Of a stretch of DNA of 8,828 nucleotides, positions 7,919 to 8,828 are shown in pieces. Both the position numbers and the translations under genes were made by a program. How positions within the stretch are numbered: the first letter of the stretch is position 1; every line of letters begins with the position of its first letter. Origin of the DNA: JAZLGI01 sp045616225 (lineage in GTDB: Bacteria; Spirochaetota; Spirochaetia; Sphaerochaetales; Sphaerochaetaceae); the NCBI GenBank assembly GCA_045616225.1, contig JAZLGI010000072.1:1-8828 (forward strand), read 5' to 3'. The notes under the pieces are model-generated. The model did no database searches and was not told the origin of the DNA. It saw nothing but the letters and a program-made list of their open reading frames with translations.

Positions 7919-7947
7919 TTGCAACTCTGTTTGCAGACCTTTTTTTT
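7919..7947 (+). terminator. possible weak intrinsic terminator after ruvB
   Basis: TTGCAA (7919-7924) can pair with TTGCAG (7931-7936, one G-U pair) across the loop ctctgt. Three bases later comes a run of eight T (7940-7947). The stem is short and AT-rich, so efficiency is uncertain. The same right arm can also pair with a downstream copy (see the 7931-8013 repeat). Confidence 0.4.
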
Positions 7948-8013
7948 CATTTTCTTAAAAAAACACTGCAATTTTGCAGACTATTTTTGAAATTTTAATA
8001 AAAAGGTCTGCAA
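7931..8013. repeat. 14-bp perfect inverted repeat with inner TTGCAG/CTGCAA hairpin
   Basis: TTGCAGACCTTTTT (7931-7944) and AAAAAGGTCTGCAA (8000-8013) are exact reverse complements with a 55-nt loop. Inside lies CTGCAA-tt-TTGCAG (7966-7979), and a further CTGCAA follows at 8019-8024. Each arm ends in a T tract when read from its own side, so the structure could stop transcription in both directions. It fills most of the 216-bp spacer between ruvB and the tRNA. Function unknown. Confidence 0.5.
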
Positions 8014-8055
8014 GAATACTGCAAAAACAACTAAAAACTGTTTTCACAAAACATA

Positions 8056-8084
8056 TTGACAGTTTTCCCACTAATTGTTAGATT
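8056..8084 (+). promoter_or_regulatory. promoter of tRNA-Val
   Basis: A consensus -35 TTGACA (8056-8061), 17-bp spacer and -10 TAGATT (8079-8084, 4 of 6). Initiation would be near 8091, about 5 nt before the mature tRNA 5' end at 8096. Confidence 0.65.
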
Positions 8085-8095
8085 TCTTTTTGCAT

Positions 8096-8167
8096 GGCCG
8101 TGTAGCTCAGCGGGAGAGCCCCAGTCTTACACACTGGTTGTCGTAAGTTCAATCCTTACCGCGGTCA
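8096..8167 (+). tRNA. tRNA-Val (anticodon TAC)
   Basis: The full cloverleaf folds by eye in 72 nt. The acceptor stem is GGCCGTG with CGCGGTC, with two G-U pairs. The D stem is GCTC/GAGC around AGCGGGA. The anticodon stem is CCAGT/ACTGG with loop CTTACAC, giving anticodon TAC for GTA and other Val codons. The variable loop is TTGTC, the T stem GTAAG/CTTAC with loop TTCAATC, and the discriminator is A. No CCA is encoded, so it must be added after transcription. It has its own promoter upstream and an intrinsic terminator directly after it. Its 3' 18 nt are repeated at 8289-8306. Confidence 0.95.
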
Positions 8168-8254
8168 AAAACGCTCCAAACGGGAGCGTTTTTTTTGTAA
8201 GGATTGAATCGTAGCGGTAGGAAGACAGTCCGGTGGACTGTCTGAAGCGGAGGC
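8150..8254 (+). repeat. tRNA-3'-end repeat unit, copy 1
   Basis: 105 nt that begin inside the tRNA T loop and hold, in order: the tRNA 3' end (CAATCCTTACCGCGGTCA), the terminator hairpin, an inverted copy of the T-arm (GTAAGGATTGAA, 8197-8208), a near-complement of the acceptor end (GCGGTAGGA, 8214-8222) and a 9-bp hairpin AGACAGTCC/GGACTGTCT (8223-8243). It recurs at 8289-8392 with a single T length difference. The 34-nt linker to copy 2 (8255-8288) contains CCCGG/CCGGG (8257-8261 and 8273-8277), a further short hairpin. I see no coding function; the minus-strand open frames across it are proline/serine-rich artefacts of the repeat. Confidence 0.9.
8167..8196 (+). terminator. intrinsic terminator of tRNA-Val
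   Basis: CGCTCC (8172-8177), loop aaacg, then GGAGCG (8183-8188) and eight T; flanking A and T runs lengthen the stem. Because A5 precedes the stem, the minus strand also reads as a hairpin followed by T5, so it may work both ways. Confidence 0.9.
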
Positions 8255-8288
8255 GACCCGGAGTTTGGACAACCGGGAAAACGAAGGG

Positions 8289-8392
8289 CAATCCTTACCG
8301 CGGTCAAAAACGCTCCAAACGGGAGCGTTTTTTTGTAAGGATTGAATCGTAGCGGTAGGAAGACAGTCCGGTGGACTGTCTGAAGCGGAGGC
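8289..8392 (+). repeat. tRNA-3'-end repeat unit, copy 2
   Basis: 104 nt, identical to copy 1 apart from seven instead of eight T after the hairpin. It starts with the 18-nt tRNA 3' end but has no tRNA 5' half, so it is not a tRNA gene. Similarity to copy 1 stops at 8393, exactly where the group II intron-like 3' end begins on the other strand. Confidence 0.9.
8306..8334 (+). terminator. duplicate terminator hairpin in copy 2
   Basis: The same CGCTCC/GGAGCG stem (8311-8316 and 8322-8327) with seven T (8328-8334), and A5 upstream for the opposite strand. It would stop transcripts that escape the first terminator, or minus-strand transcripts from the intron remnant. Confidence 0.75.
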
Positions 8393-8464
8393 AATAGGGT
8401 AGATGGAGGAGATTAGTCCTCGCACCTCCCATTGCACCGTACGTACCGGTCTGGCATACGGCGC
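8393..8464 (-). ncRNA. 3' end of a group II intron (domain V and VI-like), remnant
   Basis: Read on the minus strand, 8464-8434 folds as domain V. The lower helix GCGCCGTA/TACGGTGC carries the family's 2-nt CG bulge, then a short upper helix TGCC/GGTA with loop AGACC. The catalytic-triad position reads CGC rather than AGC, as in group IIC introns. Downstream, 8432-8403 forms a domain VI-like hairpin (ATGGGAGG with CCTCCAT) with an internal CTAAT that could hold the branch-point A. The intron end is near 8393-8395 (CTACCCTAT), next to repeat copy 2. The upper helix is shorter than usual, so the ribozyme may be decayed. The matching 5' domains are absent from the window. Confidence 0.65.
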
Positions 8465-8475
8465 TACAGAGTATT

Positions 8476-8658
8476 TCAAAAAGTGTCAGCACTGCTGACA
8501 CAACATTTAGTTGCACTTACTTTGAGAAATAATTTTCTCTCTAACCACGATGTTACTGATTTCATTACTCTATCTTCTGCCATTTCGCTTTTGACAAATA
8601 TATCGAAATCATCTGCATATCGTACGAAGTGTAAGCCTCTTGACCGCTGAAATGCTTC
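8476..8658 (-). pseudogene. truncated group II intron reverse transcriptase/maturase
   Basis: About 60 residues, read from EAFQRSRGLHFV to a TGA at 8476-8478. It contains the RT active site RYADDF (YADD codons 8608-8619), then the typical FVKSEMAEDRVMKSV and LERKLFLKVSATK that follow it in intron-encoded proteins. Missing are the first RT blocks (a stop lies upstream in frame at 8674-8676) and everything after LKVSATK: the rest of RT, the thumb/maturase domain and any endonuclease. No start codon is placed to make an active protein. It lies in the position and orientation expected of the ORF relative to the domain V/VI remnant, so both come from one intron that has lost its 5' part and an internal block. 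Confidence 0.85.
8483..8501. repeat. 19-bp palindrome at the intron deletion point
   Basis: GTGTCAGCA (8483-8491) and TGCTGACAC (8493-8501) are exact inverted arms around one C. It falls where the RT reading frame loses family resemblance and before domain V. It could be what is left of domain IV, the product of the deletion, or an RNA hairpin. Confidence 0.6.
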
Positions 8659-8680
8659 GTGATACGTTGTATCTCACGAA
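8656..8680. promoter_or_regulatory. dyad in the leader of the PadR-like gene, possible autoregulatory operator
   Basis: GATAC-gtt-GTATC (8661-8673) is a perfect inner dyad. Outer arms TTCGT (8656-8660) and ACGAA (8676-8680) also match, with a 2-nt offset. It lies 12 nt before the GTG start. PadR regulators commonly bind dyads overlapping their own promoter; that this is such a site is inferred. A TTGACC at 8640-8645 could serve as -35, but the matching -10 is poor. Confidence 0.45.
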
Positions 8681-8692
8681 AGGAAGTGTACT

Positions 8693-8828
8693 GTGGATAT
8701 TCAACTGAAAAGAGGACTCCTGGATGTATGCGTATTAGCGGCTATCCGGAGCGAAGATTCATATGGTTATAAGATTATCAAAGATATGAAACCGTACATT
8801 GAGCTCTCAGAATCGACTCTATATACCA
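8693..8828 (+). CDS. PadR-family transcriptional regulator, N-terminal part (cut by window end)
   Basis: The GTG at 8693 is preceded by AAAGGA (8679-8684), a good ribosome site 8 nt away. 45 codons are visible. QLKRGLLDVCVLAAI, then SYGYKIIKDM and ELSESTLYT, match the start of the PadR winged-helix DNA-binding domain, in which the SESTLYT segment is the recognition helix. PadR proteins are dimeric repressors of stress, phenolic-acid or transporter genes and usually repress themselves. The C-terminal dimerisation part and the likely target genes lie beyond the window. Its leader borders the intron remnant. Confidence 0.85.
   Translation, partial: MDIQLKRGLLDVCVLAAIRSEDSYGYKIIKDMKPYIELSESTLYT

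Noticed and set aside
8289..8306. A second tRNA gene
   Set aside because: Only the 3' 18 nt match; the acceptor 5' strand, D arm and anticodon arm are missing.
8150..8392. CRISPR array or integron attC site
   Set aside because: There are only two long tandem copies with one 34-nt linker, no short regular repeats, and no recognisable attC core sites.
8149..8516. Overlapping minus-strand open frames of 70-104 codons, rich in Pro, Ser and Thr
   Set aside because: They run across the duplicated tRNA-end repeat, terminators and intron RNA, repeat the same peptide twice because the DNA is duplicated, and show no ribosome sites. They are open by chance.
8432..8650. A 72-codon + strand open frame
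   Set aside because: It is antisense to the YADD-containing RT fragment and the domain V remnant, which explain the sequence better.
8476..8658. Retron or other defence-type RT
   Set aside because: Residues around YADD and after it (FVRYADDF, KLFLKVSATK) fit group II intron proteins, and intron domain V/VI-like RNA lies next to it. No msr/msd-like structure is seen.

Overview
The window reads as chromosomal DNA from a low-GC, probably anaerobic bacterium, most likely a Treponema-type spirochaete. The basis is the AT-rich codon use, a PEGA/SUMF-like envelope protein next to smpB and lepB, a lepB-hemW pair, and weak Shine-Dalgarno sites. This placement rests on gene content and recall, not on a database search.

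Positions 1-918 hold the 3' part of a ketopantoate reductase-type gene on the + strand. It converges on a two-gene minus-strand unit (951-2733): a membrane-anchored PEGA plus formylglycine-enzyme-like protein, followed after one base by smpB, the trans-translation factor.

A 55-bp divergent spacer carries a good promoter for a long + strand run: lepB (signal peptidase I), hemW, yebC, ruvC, ruvA and ruvB (2789-7879). The genes are tightly packed. lepB/hemW and ruvC/ruvA overlap by 4 nt in ATGA, and the other gaps are 35, 6 and 12 nt. A second promoter probably lies in the hemW 3' end, so yebC-ruvCAB can be expressed as a sub-operon. RuvA and RuvB branch-migrate Holliday junctions and RuvC cuts them. 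YebC is a ribosome-linked or regulatory factor often found beside ruvC.

The last kilobase is accessory in character. After ruvB comes a 216-bp spacer with a cluster of TTGCAG/CTGCAA hairpins, then a well-formed tRNA-Val(TAC) with its own promoter and intrinsic terminator. The tRNA 3' end, the terminator and about 60 bp downstream are repeated almost exactly 139 bp further on. The second copy abuts the 3' end of a decayed minus-strand group II intron: domain V/VI-like RNA structure plus a truncated reverse transcriptase with an intact YADD motif. Immediately beyond is the start of a PadR-family regulator with a dyad in its leader, running off the window. The tRNA 3' flank therefore looks like a repeated-insertion site. 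I see no complete new defence or mobile system here. The most unusual material is the tRNA-derived repeat unit and the intron remnant joined to it.
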